From NCBI GenBank assembly GCA_030840415.1, contig JAVEEO010000036.1:1-19461 (forward strand): a stretch of 19,461 nucleotides of DNA. The letters are read 5' to 3'. This DNA comes from Pseudonocardiales bacterium (lineage in GTDB: Bacteria; Actinomycetota; Actinomycetes; Mycobacteriales; Jatrophihabitantaceae). The notes beneath the pieces are model-generated. The model was given only the letters and a program-made list of their open reading frames with translations. It was not told where the DNA came from and did not search any database. Position numbers and translations under genes: made by a program. Positions within the stretch are counted from its first letter, which is position 1; the number at the start of each line of letters is the position of its first letter. Shown here one piece after another: positions 1 through 7,459 of this stretch.

Positions 1-55
1 TCACCGGCGCCCCGGCGCGGAGCTTGCCAGCTCGTCGACAGACCCGGTTGGCGAC

Positions 56-466
56 TCACTGCTGCTGAGCCCGCTCCGCCCGGACGGCCAGCACCGGACA
101 TGGTGCGTCGAGCAGCACCCGCTGTGCGTTGCTGCCCAGAAGCGCCTTCCCGACCGGTGAGCGGCGGTGCAGGCCCACCACGACCAACTCGGCGCCGGTG
201 CCCTCGACCGCGTCCAGGATGGCGTCCGAGGCCTGGCCGGTCCCGATGTCGACATGCCGGATCTCGTGCGGCACGCCGTCGGAGACCAGCCGGGCCGCGA
301 GCGCGTCCAGGTCCAACTCGTCGGCAGCGGTCGGCCGGACGTAGCCTGCCTGGTCCACGGCATTGATGACCACGAGATCGGTATTTCGCCAGCCGGCCTG
401 CCGAACAGCCTCGGTGACCGCCAGGTAGCCGGTCGGGTCCGGGACGTAGCCCACGACGACGGTCAT
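56..466 (-). CDS. Universal stress protein (UspA family), 136 aa
   Basis: Small cytoplasmic single-domain Usp protein; the family binds ATP or AMP and supports stress survival. It opens with a beta strand (TVVVGYVPD) and ends with the typical block: ELVVVGLHRRSPVGKALLGS at residues 93-112, then CPVLAVRAE. The usual nucleotide motif G-x2-G-x9-G-S is nearly intact (G98, G111, S112), but the second glycine is R101, so nucleotide binding may differ. The ATG overlaps the stop of the upstream transporter ATPase by 4 bp (ATGA, 463-466), so it is almost certainly the last visible gene of the sugar-transport operon and translationally coupled. A role in sensing energy or carbon state alongside sugar uptake is inference. 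The family call is firm. Confidence 0.93.
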   Translation of the reverse strand: MTVVVGYVPDPTGYLAVTEAVRQAGWRNTDLVVINAVDQAGYVRPTAADELDLDALAARLVSDGVPHEIRHVDIGTGQASDAILDAVEGTGAELVVVGLHRRSPVGKALLGSNAQRVLLDAPCPVLAVRAERAQQQ

Positions 467-1251
467 GCCGGCACCACTTTCTCGCTCGGGTCGGGAGGCG
501 GCAGGGCACCGGTCATGATGCCGACCACCTCGTTCATCGTGTGGTCCGACGGCCGCACCACCGCAGCCCGCCGGCCGAGTCGGTGGATGTGGATGCGGTC
601 TGCGACCTCGAACACTGCTGGGATGTCGTGACTGATCAGCACCACCGGTATGCCGGTACCGGTGATTCGCTTGATCAGGTCGAGCACGCCCCGGGACTCG
701 CGCACGCCGAGTGCCGCGGTGGGCTCGTCCATGATGACCACCTTGCGGCCGAACGCGGCGGCCCTGGCCACCGCGACGGTCTGGCGCTGGCCACCGGAAA
801 GACTGTCGACCGGCTGGGTGATCGACTGCAGCGTCGTGATCCCCAGTTCGTCCATCTGGCGCCGGGACTGGCTGCGCATCTCCTTGACGTCCAGCATCCG
901 CAGGAACGAGCCCAGGGGTCCCTTCCGCCTGATCTCGCGTCCGAGGAACAGGTTCGTGGCAATGTCCAGCGCGGGCGCCATGGCAAGGTCCTGGTACACC
1001 GTCTCGATTCCCGCCTTCTGGGCGTCGTGCGGGCTGCGGAAGTGGACCGGCTGGCCTTCCAGCAGCACCTCGCCGGCGTCGGCCACGACGTCACCGGACA
1101 ACACTTTGATCAGGCTGGACTTGCCGGCGCCGTTGTCTCCGATAACGGCCAGCACCTCCCCCGCCCGCAGGTCGAAGTCAGCTCCGGCGACTGCGGTGAC
1201 ATGGCCATAGCGTTTGACGATGTTGCGCGCTTCCAACACGATCTCATTCAT
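463..1251 (-). CDS. Sugar ABC transporter ATP-binding protein, FrcA type, 262 aa
   Basis: Cytoplasmic ATPase that powers import of a monosaccharide or polyol through the adjacent permease. All ABC motifs are visible: Walker A GDNGAGKS (38-45), Q-loop Q87 (VYQDLAM), signature LSGGQ (151-155), Walker B VVIMDE (171-176) and H-loop H208 (LISHD). It has one nucleotide-binding domain of about 260 residues, as in FrcA of FrcABC fructose systems, and not the fused double domain of RbsA/XylG, so it probably works as a homodimer. The ATG at 1249-1251 overlaps the permease stop by 4 bp (ATGA) and has a GAAGG site just upstream. Its own stop overlaps the universal stress protein start in the same way. 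The open frame continues upstream through the permease gene in another frame, but no ABC homology lies there. The substrate cannot be read from the sequence. Confidence 0.95.
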   Translation of the reverse strand: MNEIVLEARNIVKRYGHVTAVAGADFDLRAGEVLAVIGDNGAGKSSLIKVLSGDVVADAGEVLLEGQPVHFRSPHDAQKAGIETVYQDLAMAPALDIATNLFLGREIRRKGPLGSFLRMLDVKEMRSQSRRQMDELGITTLQSITQPVDSLSGGQRQTVAVARAAAFGRKVVIMDEPTAALGVRESRGVLDLIKRITGTGIPVVLISHDIPAVFEVADRIHIHRLGRRAAVVRPSDHTMNEVVGIMTGALPPPDPSEKVVPA

Positions 1252-2273
1252 CGGGCCTTCTTTCGGGTGATCGAATCCAACGCGACGGCAGCGATCACCA
1301 GCACGCCGGTCACGATGTTCTGGTAGAGGGGGTCGATCCCCGCCTGGGTGAGCCCGGACTGGAGCACCAGCACGATCAGCGCGCCGAGATAGCTGCCCAG
1401 CACGGTGCCTCGCCCCCCGAAGAGGCTGGTGCCACCGATCACAACGGCGGTAATGGTGTCGAGATTGGCGGTCGGATAGGCGTTGGGCGAGGTCGCCGGG
1501 CTTCGGCCGAAAGCCTGCCAGGCTGCGAGCGCGTACAGCAGGCCGGCCAGGACGTAGACCGACAGCAGAACCCGGCTCACATTGATGCCGGTCCGCTTGG
1601 CCGCCAGGTCGTTGTTGCCGACGGCGTAGACGTGGCGGCCCCAGGCCGTCCGGGTGAGCGCGAAGTGGAGCGCCGCGACGCTCAGCAGCACCAGCACCAC
1701 GCCGAAGGTGATCTGGAACTGCCCGAACAGATAGCCGCCCTTGGACAGCCAGGTCAGCGGGCCGTCGTCGACCAGGACTGTCTGCTTTGTGTAGAGCCGC
1801 GAAACCGAGGTCAGGATGGTCAGCAATCCCAAGGTGACGATGAACGGTGGCAACCCCAGCCGGGACACGATCAGCCCAGAGATCAGGCCGAGAACTGCGC
1901 AGACCACGAACCCGATCAGCAGGGCCGGTACCTGCAGTCCATGATTTCCGGATGCCATCTTCGCGACCACCAGCGTGCCGAGCACCATGATGGCGCCGTT
2001 GGCCAGGTCGATCCCTCCGGTGAGGATGATGACCGTCTGGCCGAGCGCGAGCGTTCCCACCACCACTGACTGCTGCAGGATCAGCGAGGTGTTGTCCACG
2101 CTCAGGAAGTTCTGGGTGAAGATCGAGAAACCGATGACCGCGAGGATCAGCGCGGACAGCGGTCCCAGAACGGGATTGCGGAAGAAGCGGTCGGCGATCG
2201 TCGCGGCACGGGTGCCGGTGGTATCGGGTACCGCGGCGGCTTTCTCGCCTGCAAGCTCTAGCGAGTCGGTCAT
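1248..2273 (-). CDS. Sugar ABC transporter permease, RbsC/FrcC type, 341 aa
   Basis: Inner-membrane permease of the BPD_transp_2 family that forms the sugar channel. It has a soluble N-terminus of about 35 residues, then many hydrophobic segments. Family motifs are clear: ILTGGIDLANGAIM (83-96), the cytoplasmic loop GRHVYAVGNN (212-221) that contacts the ATPase, and GGTSLFGGRGTVLGSYLGA (280-298). The chosen ATG (MTDSLEL) gives a normal family length. The frame extends 37 codons further upstream, but that part is Arg/Pro-rich and would run over the intergenic hairpin. GGAAAG lies directly before the ATG and AAGGG about 14 bases upstream, so the ribosome site is not ideal. It lies 131 bp downstream of the binding-protein gene and overlaps the ATPase start by 4 bp. 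Confidence 0.94.
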   Translation of the reverse strand: MTDSLELAGEKAAAVPDTTGTRAATIADRFFRNPVLGPLSALILAVIGFSIFTQNFLSVDNTSLILQQSVVVGTLALGQTVIILTGGIDLANGAIMVLGTLVVAKMASGNHGLQVPALLIGFVVCAVLGLISGLIVSRLGLPPFIVTLGLLTILTSVSRLYTKQTVLVDDGPLTWLSKGGYLFGQFQITFGVVLVLLSVAALHFALTRTAWGRHVYAVGNNDLAAKRTGINVSRVLLSVYVLAGLLYALAAWQAFGRSPATSPNAYPTANLDTITAVVIGGTSLFGGRGTVLGSYLGALIVLVLQSGLTQAGIDPLYQNIVTGVLVIAAVALDSITRKKAR

Positions 2274-2335
2274 CTTTCCAACACGCCCTTTCGGGTCCAC
2301 GTGCACGAGTGGGCCGGGTCTGTTCTGGCCCGGAC

Positions 2336-2359
2336 GCTCCCGCGATGGATCGCGGGAGC
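2336..2359 (-). terminator. Intercistronic hairpin between binding protein and permease genes
   Basis: Two perfect 11-base arms, GCTCCCGCGAT and ATCGCGGGAGC, are separated by only 2 bases. As RNA this would fold as a 10-bp GC-rich stem with a 4-base loop. It sits 45 bases after the binding-protein stop and 62 bases before the permease start. There is no U-tract. Such hairpins commonly act as partial terminators or 3' stabilisers that keep binding protein in excess over membrane components. That function is inference here. Confidence 0.6.
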
Positions 2360-2404
2360 ACCGGTCGGGTCGGACGGTCCTCACCGACCCCTACCGGCAG
2401 CCTT

Positions 2405-3451
2405 CTAGGAGGCGCTGCCCCAGCAGTTCTGCAGGCCCCAGGTGGTGTCCTTGGCATCCAGGCCGCCGAGCGGCTTGTCGGTGATCAACTGGACACCGGT
2501 GTCGATGAAGCCCGAGGCCGGCACCGACGGCTTGGTCTTGTCCTTGGCGAAGGCCACCGCGGCATCGACACCGGCCACTGCCATCTTCGACGGGAACTGC
2601 ATGACGGTCGCGGCGATCTTGCCGTCCTTGACCGCCTGCACTCCGGTGCAGCCACCGTCGATCGAGCCCAGGATGACCTGATCCGCCTTACCTGCGTTCT
2701 TCAACGCGGTGTACGCGCCGATGGCGGCGGGCTCGTTGATCGTGTAGACCGCGTTGATGTTGCCGTTCTTCTGCAACAGGTTCTCCATCGCGGTCTGCCC
2801 CTTGGCCTGATCGCCACTGGTGTCCTGCTTACCGGTGATCTCCTTGCTGCCCTCGGCAATGCCGAGTCCGGTGAGAAACCCGTTGTGCCGCTGATCGCCG
2901 ACCGAGACCCCGGGCTGCAGGTCCAACATCGCCAGCACCGGCGTTTTGCCGGCCAGCGCTGCCTTGACGTACGCGCCCTGCTCCTCGCCGGCCTTGGTGT
3001 TGTCGGTCGCCCAGGTGGCGTCGACACCCTTGTTACCTTCGGTCTGGGTATCCAGTGCCGCCACAAAGATGCCCTTCCGCTGGGCCGCCAGCAGCGTCGG
3101 CACGATCGCCTTCGAGTCGTTGGGCGTGATCAGGATGGCTTTCACCCCGGAGGCGATCATGTTCTCGATCGCGGTGACCTGGCTGGCGTTGTCGCCGTCG
3201 GCGGTTCCCGCGGCCGCGACCAGCTGGGCGCCCATCTTGGCCGCCTCCTGCTGAGCAGCCGTGCGCATCGAGACGAAGTAGGGGTTCGAGTCGGTCTTGG
3301 TCACCAGCCCGATCTTGATCGATGCGGCCTTGCTGCCATCACCGCCGCCGCTGCCCGACTTGGTGCTGGTGCAGGCGGCCAAGCTCAGTGGAGCGACGAT
3401 GGCGGCAACCGCCACCGTGGCGATGCGGGCGTATCGGGGGCTGAGTTGCAT
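2405..3451 (-). CDS. Sugar ABC transporter substrate-binding lipoprotein, 348 aa
   Basis: Extracytoplasmic lipoprotein that captures the sugar and delivers it to the permease (Peripla_BP_4, ribose/fructose-binding group). The N-terminus has a positive start, a hydrophobic stretch and a lipobox LAAC with the lipidated cysteine at residue 27, then a Ser/Gly-rich linker (28-40). The mature part begins IKIGLVTKTDSNPYFVSM (45-62) and shows the two-lobe pattern, with NMIASGVKAILITPND (97-112) and VYTINEPAAIGAYTAL (235-250). The ATG is fixed by an AGGAGG site five bases upstream (about 3457-3462). The frame runs further upstream only through the operator repeat, which reads as KRLRKRLRKR and is not coding. 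It is the first gene of the operon and divergent from the LacI regulator. Confidence 0.95.
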   Translation of the reverse strand: MQLSPRYARIATVAVAAIVAPLSLAACTSTKSGSGGGDGSKAASIKIGLVTKTDSNPYFVSMRTAAQQEAAKMGAQLVAAAGTADGDNASQVTAIENMIASGVKAILITPNDSKAIVPTLLAAQRKGIFVAALDTQTEGNKGVDATWATDNTKAGEEQGAYVKAALAGKTPVLAMLDLQPGVSVGDQRHNGFLTGLGIAEGSKEITGKQDTSGDQAKGQTAMENLLQKNGNINAVYTINEPAAIGAYTALKNAGKADQVILGSIDGGCTGVQAVKDGKIAATVMQFPSKMAVAGVDAAVAFAKDKTKPSVPASGFIDTGVQLITDKPLGGLDAKDTTWGLQNCWGSAS

Positions 3452-3521
3452 ATCTTCCTCCTGGTGAAACCCACGACCGCTGCTGGCCGCTCTGTGGGGT
3501 GAACCGAGGGTAGCTAGGAAA

Positions 3522-3553
3522 AAGCGCTTGCGCAAGCGCTTGCGCAAGCGCTT
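3522..3553. promoter_or_regulatory. Triple LacI-type operator, 32-bp perfect palindrome
   Basis: Three AAGCGCTT cores lie at 3522-3529, 3534-3541 and 3546-3553, joined by GCGC, giving a 12-bp tandem period. The whole 32 bases equal their own reverse complement. Cores of the form AAnCGnTT, with a central CG step, are typical of LacI-family operators. It lies between the two divergent genes, 71 bp from the binding-protein start and 43 bp from the lacI start, so one bound protein or array could control both. Possible -10 elements flank it: TAGCTA at 3511-3516 for the leftward operon and TAGAGT at 3556-3561 for the regulator. No good -35 is visible. Confidence 0.8.
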
Positions 3554-3595
3554 GCTAGAGTGGGACAACAAGCAAGATCACTGAGGAGGACGCCC

Positions 3596-4648
3596 GTGAA
3601 TGCACGGATGAGTGACGTCGCGCGCGCTGCCGGGGTTTCGGTGTCGACGGTGTCGCACGTCATCAACGGCACTCGCGTTGTCGAGCCGGCGACGGTTGAG
3701 CGCGTGAACGAGGCGATCCTGCAGACCGGTTACCGGCACAACCGACTTGCCAGTGCGCTCGCTCGGGGGGTGGGAACCCAGTCGGTGGGAGTCGCCCTGT
3801 CCGCGCACTCCAATCCTTATCTAGCCGACCTGGTGATGCCCATCGAGGCGGCGCTCACCCAGCACGGCTCCTTGATGCTGCTGGGAGAAACCCATGAGGA
3901 CGCGGCTAACGAGCACCGCCTCATCAACGCCTTCCTGGACCGTCGTGTCGACGGTCTCATCCTGGCGCCTACCCCCAGCGCCGGCGAGCAAACCCTGCCC
4001 ATCCTCGAGAAATCCGGGCTGCCGGTGGTATTGATCGACCGCATCATCGACCCGGGCCGCTTCGACCAGGTCGGATCGGACAACGTGGAGCCGATGGCCG
4101 GCATCGTCGATCACCTCGCTGCGCACGGCCACACCCGGATCGCCCTGATCGCCGGCATGACGGGCCTGTCGACCTCCGCCGAGCGGCGGGAGGGCTACCT
4201 GCGCGGCATGAGGCGCAACGGACTGCCGACGCCGCCCGGCCTCATCGTCGACGGCGGATCGTCTGGCTCGGAGGCAGGCCTGGCGATGGAGCGGCTCTGG
4301 TCTCGACGCTCCCGCCCCACCGCGGTCATTCCGGCCAACAACTACATGACAGTCGGCGTCCTCAAGTGGCTACGCCAGGCTGGGCTCAGGGTGCCCCGAG
4401 ATGTCGCGCTGGCCGGCTTCGACGACTTCGAATGGTCCGACCTCATCGATCCCCCGCTGACGGCAGTGGCTCAGAACTGGACCACGATCGGTCAGCGGGC
4501 CATCGAGATGCTCACCGATCGGATTGCCCATCCGAATCGGCCGTTTCGTACCGAACGGATCGTGGCAAGCCTGATGGTCCGCCAGTCCTGTGGCTGTCCA
4601 GTCGATGCCGGGCCGGCATCATCGGCGCACCAGCACGGTGGTAGCTGA
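3596..4648 (+). CDS. LacI-family transcriptional regulator, 350 aa
   Basis: Repressor expected to control the divergent sugar-uptake operon and itself. The N-terminal LacI helix-turn-helix is clear (SDVARAAGVSVSTVSHVING, about residues 6-25), followed by the hinge region RHNRLASALARG (47-58). Next comes a periplasmic-binding-protein-like sensor domain, beginning SVGVALSAHSNPYLADLV and including DVALAGFDDFEWSDLIDPPLTAV near the C-terminus. The GTG at 3596 is chosen because GGAGGA at 3585-3590 sits five bases upstream. An earlier in-frame GTG at 3560 overlaps the promoter region and has no such site. The effector is probably the transported sugar or its phosphate (inference). The last 30 bases overlap, tail to tail, the oppositely oriented gene starting at 5224. 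Confidence 0.95.
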   Translation: MNARMSDVARAAGVSVSTVSHVINGTRVVEPATVERVNEAILQTGYRHNRLASALARGVGTQSVGVALSAHSNPYLADLVMPIEAALTQHGSLMLLGETHEDAANEHRLINAFLDRRVDGLILAPTPSAGEQTLPILEKSGLPVVLIDRIIDPGRFDQVGSDNVEPMAGIVDHLAAHGHTRIALIAGMTGLSTSAERREGYLRGMRRNGLPTPPGLIVDGGSSGSEAGLAMERLWSRRSRPTAVIPANNYMTVGVLKWLRQAGLRVPRDVALAGFDDFEWSDLIDPPLTAVAQNWTTIGQRAIEMLTDRIAHPNRPFRTERIVASLMVRQSCGCPVDAGPASSAHQHGGS

Positions 4649-5224
4649 CGAACCGGCGCAGGTCAGCTCGTTGCTCTTGGGCTGATCGGCAGCCCGCCGG
4701 CCAGCGGCAACGAGCACGGCATGTACCTCCGATGCCGTCCGGTTCGGCCGGTCGTTCCATGCGGTGAGCTCGCGCACCCGGGCCACGCGCAACCCGGGCG
4801 CCGGGCAGTACTCGACCGGCTCGGTGCTGCCGAACAACGCCTGCCAGGCCAGGTTGAGCGCGCGGTGCACCGGCTGGCTGTGCGCCGCCGGCAATCCGCC
4901 GCCGGCCTGCACGATGGCCCCGACCAGGCAGGCAGCGGTCGGCTGCCGCCCGGCGATCCGGTGCAGGTCGTGGGCAGTCACGACCTGCTGGCGGCCTTGG
5001 TCGTCGCGATAGGCGAACCAGCCGTCCTGGATCCAGCCGGCCGCCACCACGCCGGCCGCGCCGCCGAGCACCGTCCGTACCAGGTGCAGCTCGGCCAGTT
5101 GCGCGGCCGCCCGGTCGAGGCGGGCCAACTGCCGGCGCTCGGCGATCCGGTGCCGCAAGCCGGCAGTGCCGCGGCGACCGCCGGCGGCACCATTCACTGT
5201 CGAGAGAAGCGGTCCGTCTGACAT
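4619..5224 (-). CDS. Uncharacterised protein, DUF6197-like, 201 aa
   Basis: Probable cytoplasmic protein of unknown function. It has an Arg/Ala-rich, probably helical N-terminus (20-60), then GWIQDGWFAYRDDQG (63-77), AACLVGAIVQAGGG (97-110) and a C-terminal block ELTAWNDRPNRTASEVHAVL (152-171). The order W-Q-D-G, CLxGA, and WND-x2-NRT-x2-EV is what I recall from actinobacterial DUF6197 proteins. That assignment is from memory of the pattern, not a search. The start is well supported by GGGAGG six bases before the ATG. It lies 49 bp downstream of the kup stop on the same strand and may be cotranscribed. Its 3' end overlaps the end of the LacI gene by 30 bp. No membrane segment or catalytic motif is recognised. 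Confidence 0.75.
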   Translation of the reverse strand: MSDGPLLSTVNGAAGGRRGTAGLRHRIAERRQLARLDRAAAQLAELHLVRTVLGGAAGVVAAGWIQDGWFAYRDDQGRQQVVTAHDLHRIAGRQPTAACLVGAIVQAGGGLPAAHSQPVHRALNLAWQALFGSTEPVEYCPAPGLRVARVRELTAWNDRPNRTASEVHAVLVAAGRRAADQPKSNELTCAGSSATTVLVRR

Positions 5225-5273
5225 GGCAACCTCCCGGCATCCAGCATGCGCCTGCCGGCGCCGTTCGCCGAGC

Positions 5274-7226
5274 TCAGATGTCGACGGCGCTGCCCATCGT
5301 CAGCGTGCGGTCGGTGGGCAGGTCGAAGTAGGCCGCCGGGTCGGCCGCATTGTGGGCAAGCGTGATGAACAGCGTCTTGCGCCAACGGGCGATTCCGGGT
5401 GCGGAAGTTCGGCGGATCGCTCCGCGGGACAGGAAATACGACGCATGCTCCACATCGGCTTCGCCCTCCCGCAGCAGACCGGCCTCGGCCGCTCGGCGCA
5501 GCGCCTCCGGCAGGCTCGGCTGGTCGGAGAAGCCGAAGGTGACCTCCAGGTGCTGGATGCCGTCGTCCCCGTAACCCAGGTCGTCGACCGTGAACGCTTC
5601 CGACGGTGGCACGTGCGGGACGTTGGAGGTGCTGGCCGAAACGATGACCACCGCCTGATGCAGAATCTGGTTGTGCTCGACGTTGGCGCGCAGCGCGAGC
5701 GGGGTGGTGTCCTTGCCCGGATGCGGGAACACCGCGGTGCCGGGGACCCTGGGCACGTTCTGTTCGCGCAAATCGTCGATGAACTCCCGCAGCGAGCCTT
5801 CCCGCTCGCGGCGGTTGGCGGTCACGATCGCCCGGCCGCGCCGCCAGGTGGTCATCACGACGAACACCATGCCTGCGATGATCAGCGGCAGCCAACCGCC
5901 GTGGACCACCTTGGACAGGTTCGCCGCCAGGAAGGTGGCCTCGAGGCCGCCGAACGCCACCGCCGCCGCTGCCAGCTTCCACGGTGGCCACTGCCACAGC
6001 ACCCGCGCCACCAGCAGCAACAGCACCGTGTCGACCACCAGGGCGCCGGTGACCGACACCCCGTACGCGGTTGCCAGCCTGCTCGAGGACCGGAATCCCA
6101 GCATGATCACCAGCACGCCCACGAACAGCGCACCGTTGACCGCGGGCAGGTAGATCTGGCCGCCTTCGCGTTCGGAGGTCTGCCGCACCGTCATCGGCGG
6201 CAGCAGCCCCAGTTGCATCGCCTGCCGGGACAGCGAGAAGGCGCCGGAGATCACCGCCTGGCTGGCGATCACCGTGGCGGCGGTCGCCAGCACCACCATC
6301 GGCAACCGGCTCCAGCCCGGCAGCAGCAGGAAGAACGGGTTGGAGGCCGACTGCGGGGTATGCAGGATCAGCGCCGCCTGACCGAGATAGTTCAGGGTCA
6401 GCGCCGGGAACACCAGGAAGAACCAGGCCCGCCGGTTCGGTGCCCGGCCGAAATGCCCCATATCGGCATACAGCGCCTCGGCACCGGTGATGACCAGCAC
6501 CACCGCCCCCATCGCCACGAAGCTGATGCCGGGGTGGTCGGCCACGAACAGCACCGCGTAGCTGGGGGACAACGCGCGCACCACTCCGGGCTCCGACACC
6601 ATGCCGTGCACCCCCGCCACGCCCAGCGCGAGGAACCACACCACCGTGATCGGGCCGAACAGCTTGCCCACCCTGCCGGTTCCGAAGCGTTGCACGGCGA
6701 ACAGGCAGGTCAGGATCACCGCGGCAACCGGGACCACGACGTGCCCGAGGCTGGGGGCCGCGATCTGCAGGCCCTCCACCGCGGACAGCACGCTGATCGC
6801 GGGGGTGATCACCGAGTCGCCGTAGAACAGCGACACCCCGACGATTCCGACCACCAGCAGCAGCCCGGTCCGCGGTGTCCGGCCGGAGTACAGCCGCTGG
6901 GCGAGCGCGGCCAGTGCCATCACGCCGCCCTCGCCGCCGTTGTCGGCCCGCATGATGACGCTGACGTACTTGATCGACACGATCACCGTGATGGACCAGA
7001 ACATCAGCGAGATGACGCCGTAGACGTCCCCCGGGGTGGGTCGCACCGCTCCGTTGTCGATCGAGAACACAGTGTGCAGGGCGTACAGCGGACTGGTGCC
7101 GATGTCGCCGAACACCACGCCGAGGGCAGCCAGGACCAGGCCGCGTGCGCGGGCGCCGTGCGGCTCGGCCACGCGATCGGCAGGGTCCGGCTTGGTGGTG
7201 CCGGGGGCCGCGGTTGGACGGGTCAC
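5274..7226 (-). CDS. kup: Kup-family low-affinity potassium transporter, 650 aa
   Basis: Polytopic membrane protein for K+ uptake, probably by proton symport as in the Kup/HAK/KT family. It has the hallmark GVVFGDIGTSPLYAL at residues 36-50 and the conserved stretch MRADNGGEGGVMALAAL. A long hydrophobic core of about 12 helices follows, with VVFGDSVITP-like (LFYGDSVITPAISVLSAVEG), ALYADMGHFG and VNGALFVG segments. A soluble C-terminal domain of roughly 180 residues includes GTAVFPHPGKDTTPLAL and ends MGSAVDI. The GTG start at 7226 has AAAGGA five bases upstream and gives the usual family length. The frame stays open for 90 more codons upstream, but that part runs into the terminator hairpin of the preceding gene. 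No c-di-AMP riboswitch was recognised in the leader. Confidence 0.96.
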   Translation of the reverse strand: MTRPTAAPGTTKPDPADRVAEPHGARARGLVLAALGVVFGDIGTSPLYALHTVFSIDNGAVRPTPGDVYGVISLMFWSITVIVSIKYVSVIMRADNGGEGGVMALAALAQRLYSGRTPRTGLLLVVGIVGVSLFYGDSVITPAISVLSAVEGLQIAAPSLGHVVVPVAAVILTCLFAVQRFGTGRVGKLFGPITVVWFLALGVAGVHGMVSEPGVVRALSPSYAVLFVADHPGISFVAMGAVVLVITGAEALYADMGHFGRAPNRRAWFFLVFPALTLNYLGQAALILHTPQSASNPFFLLLPGWSRLPMVVLATAATVIASQAVISGAFSLSRQAMQLGLLPPMTVRQTSEREGGQIYLPAVNGALFVGVLVIMLGFRSSSRLATAYGVSVTGALVVDTVLLLLVARVLWQWPPWKLAAAAVAFGGLEATFLAANLSKVVHGGWLPLIIAGMVFVVMTTWRRGRAIVTANRREREGSLREFIDDLREQNVPRVPGTAVFPHPGKDTTPLALRANVEHNQILHQAVVIVSASTSNVPHVPPSEAFTVDDLGYGDDGIQHLEVTFGFSDQPSLPEALRRAAEAGLLREGEADVEHASYFLSRGAIRRTSAPGIARWRKTLFITLAHNAADPAAYFDLPTDRTLTMGSAVDI

Positions 7227-7391
7227 GGTGGTCCTTTCGATCGGGACAGACTCCGGTGCCGATCGGAGGGCGACCGAGCCGCGGCGCACCGGGACACGCC
7301 TGACGCCGACGCTACCGCGCGTTCCGGTCGAGCGCCGGTGGGCACGCCCATAATGGCTGCCCGTGCGGCGCTGCCAGGCCAGGCATGCCAA

Positions 7392-7450
7392 GGTGCCGGC
7401 CACCTCTTGCGAGAAGTGGCCGGCACCGCTGGTCCGCACCGCTGGTGCGG
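7392..7450. terminator. Double hairpin terminator downstream of the secreted Ig-like gene
   Basis: Two adjacent hairpins lie just after the stop at 7460 of the leftward gene. The larger has perfect 12-base arms GGTGCCGGCCAC (7392-7403) and GTGGCCGGCACC (7416-7427) with a 12-base loop that holds a further 3-bp CTC/GAG pairing. The smaller has arms CCGCACC (7434-7440) and GGTGCGG (7444-7450) with a 3-base loop. Neither has a U-tract, as is common in high-GC Gram-positives. It would isolate this gene from kup downstream on the same strand. Confidence 0.7.
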
Positions 7451-7459
7451 CGACGGGTG

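Noticed and set aside
1..55. Small hairpin (GAGCT-TGCC-AGCTC at 20-33) as operon terminator
   Set aside because: Only a 5-bp stem, and the sequence to the left is not available, so the operon end cannot be judged.
2309..3502. Rightward 397-codon frame opposite the binding-protein gene
   Set aside because: Antisense of a clear lipoprotein gene with a strong ribosome site; low-complexity translation with no family pattern.
3522..3555. 12-bp tandem repeats as plasmid iterons or a small CRISPR array
   Set aside because: The units are palindromic LacI-type cores without spacers, placed between a LacI gene and its operon; no rep or cas gene is near.
7227..7391. Possible c-di-AMP (ydaO-type) riboswitch before kup
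   Set aside because: Such riboswitches often precede K+ transporter genes, but I could not find the conserved core in this 120-160 base leader.
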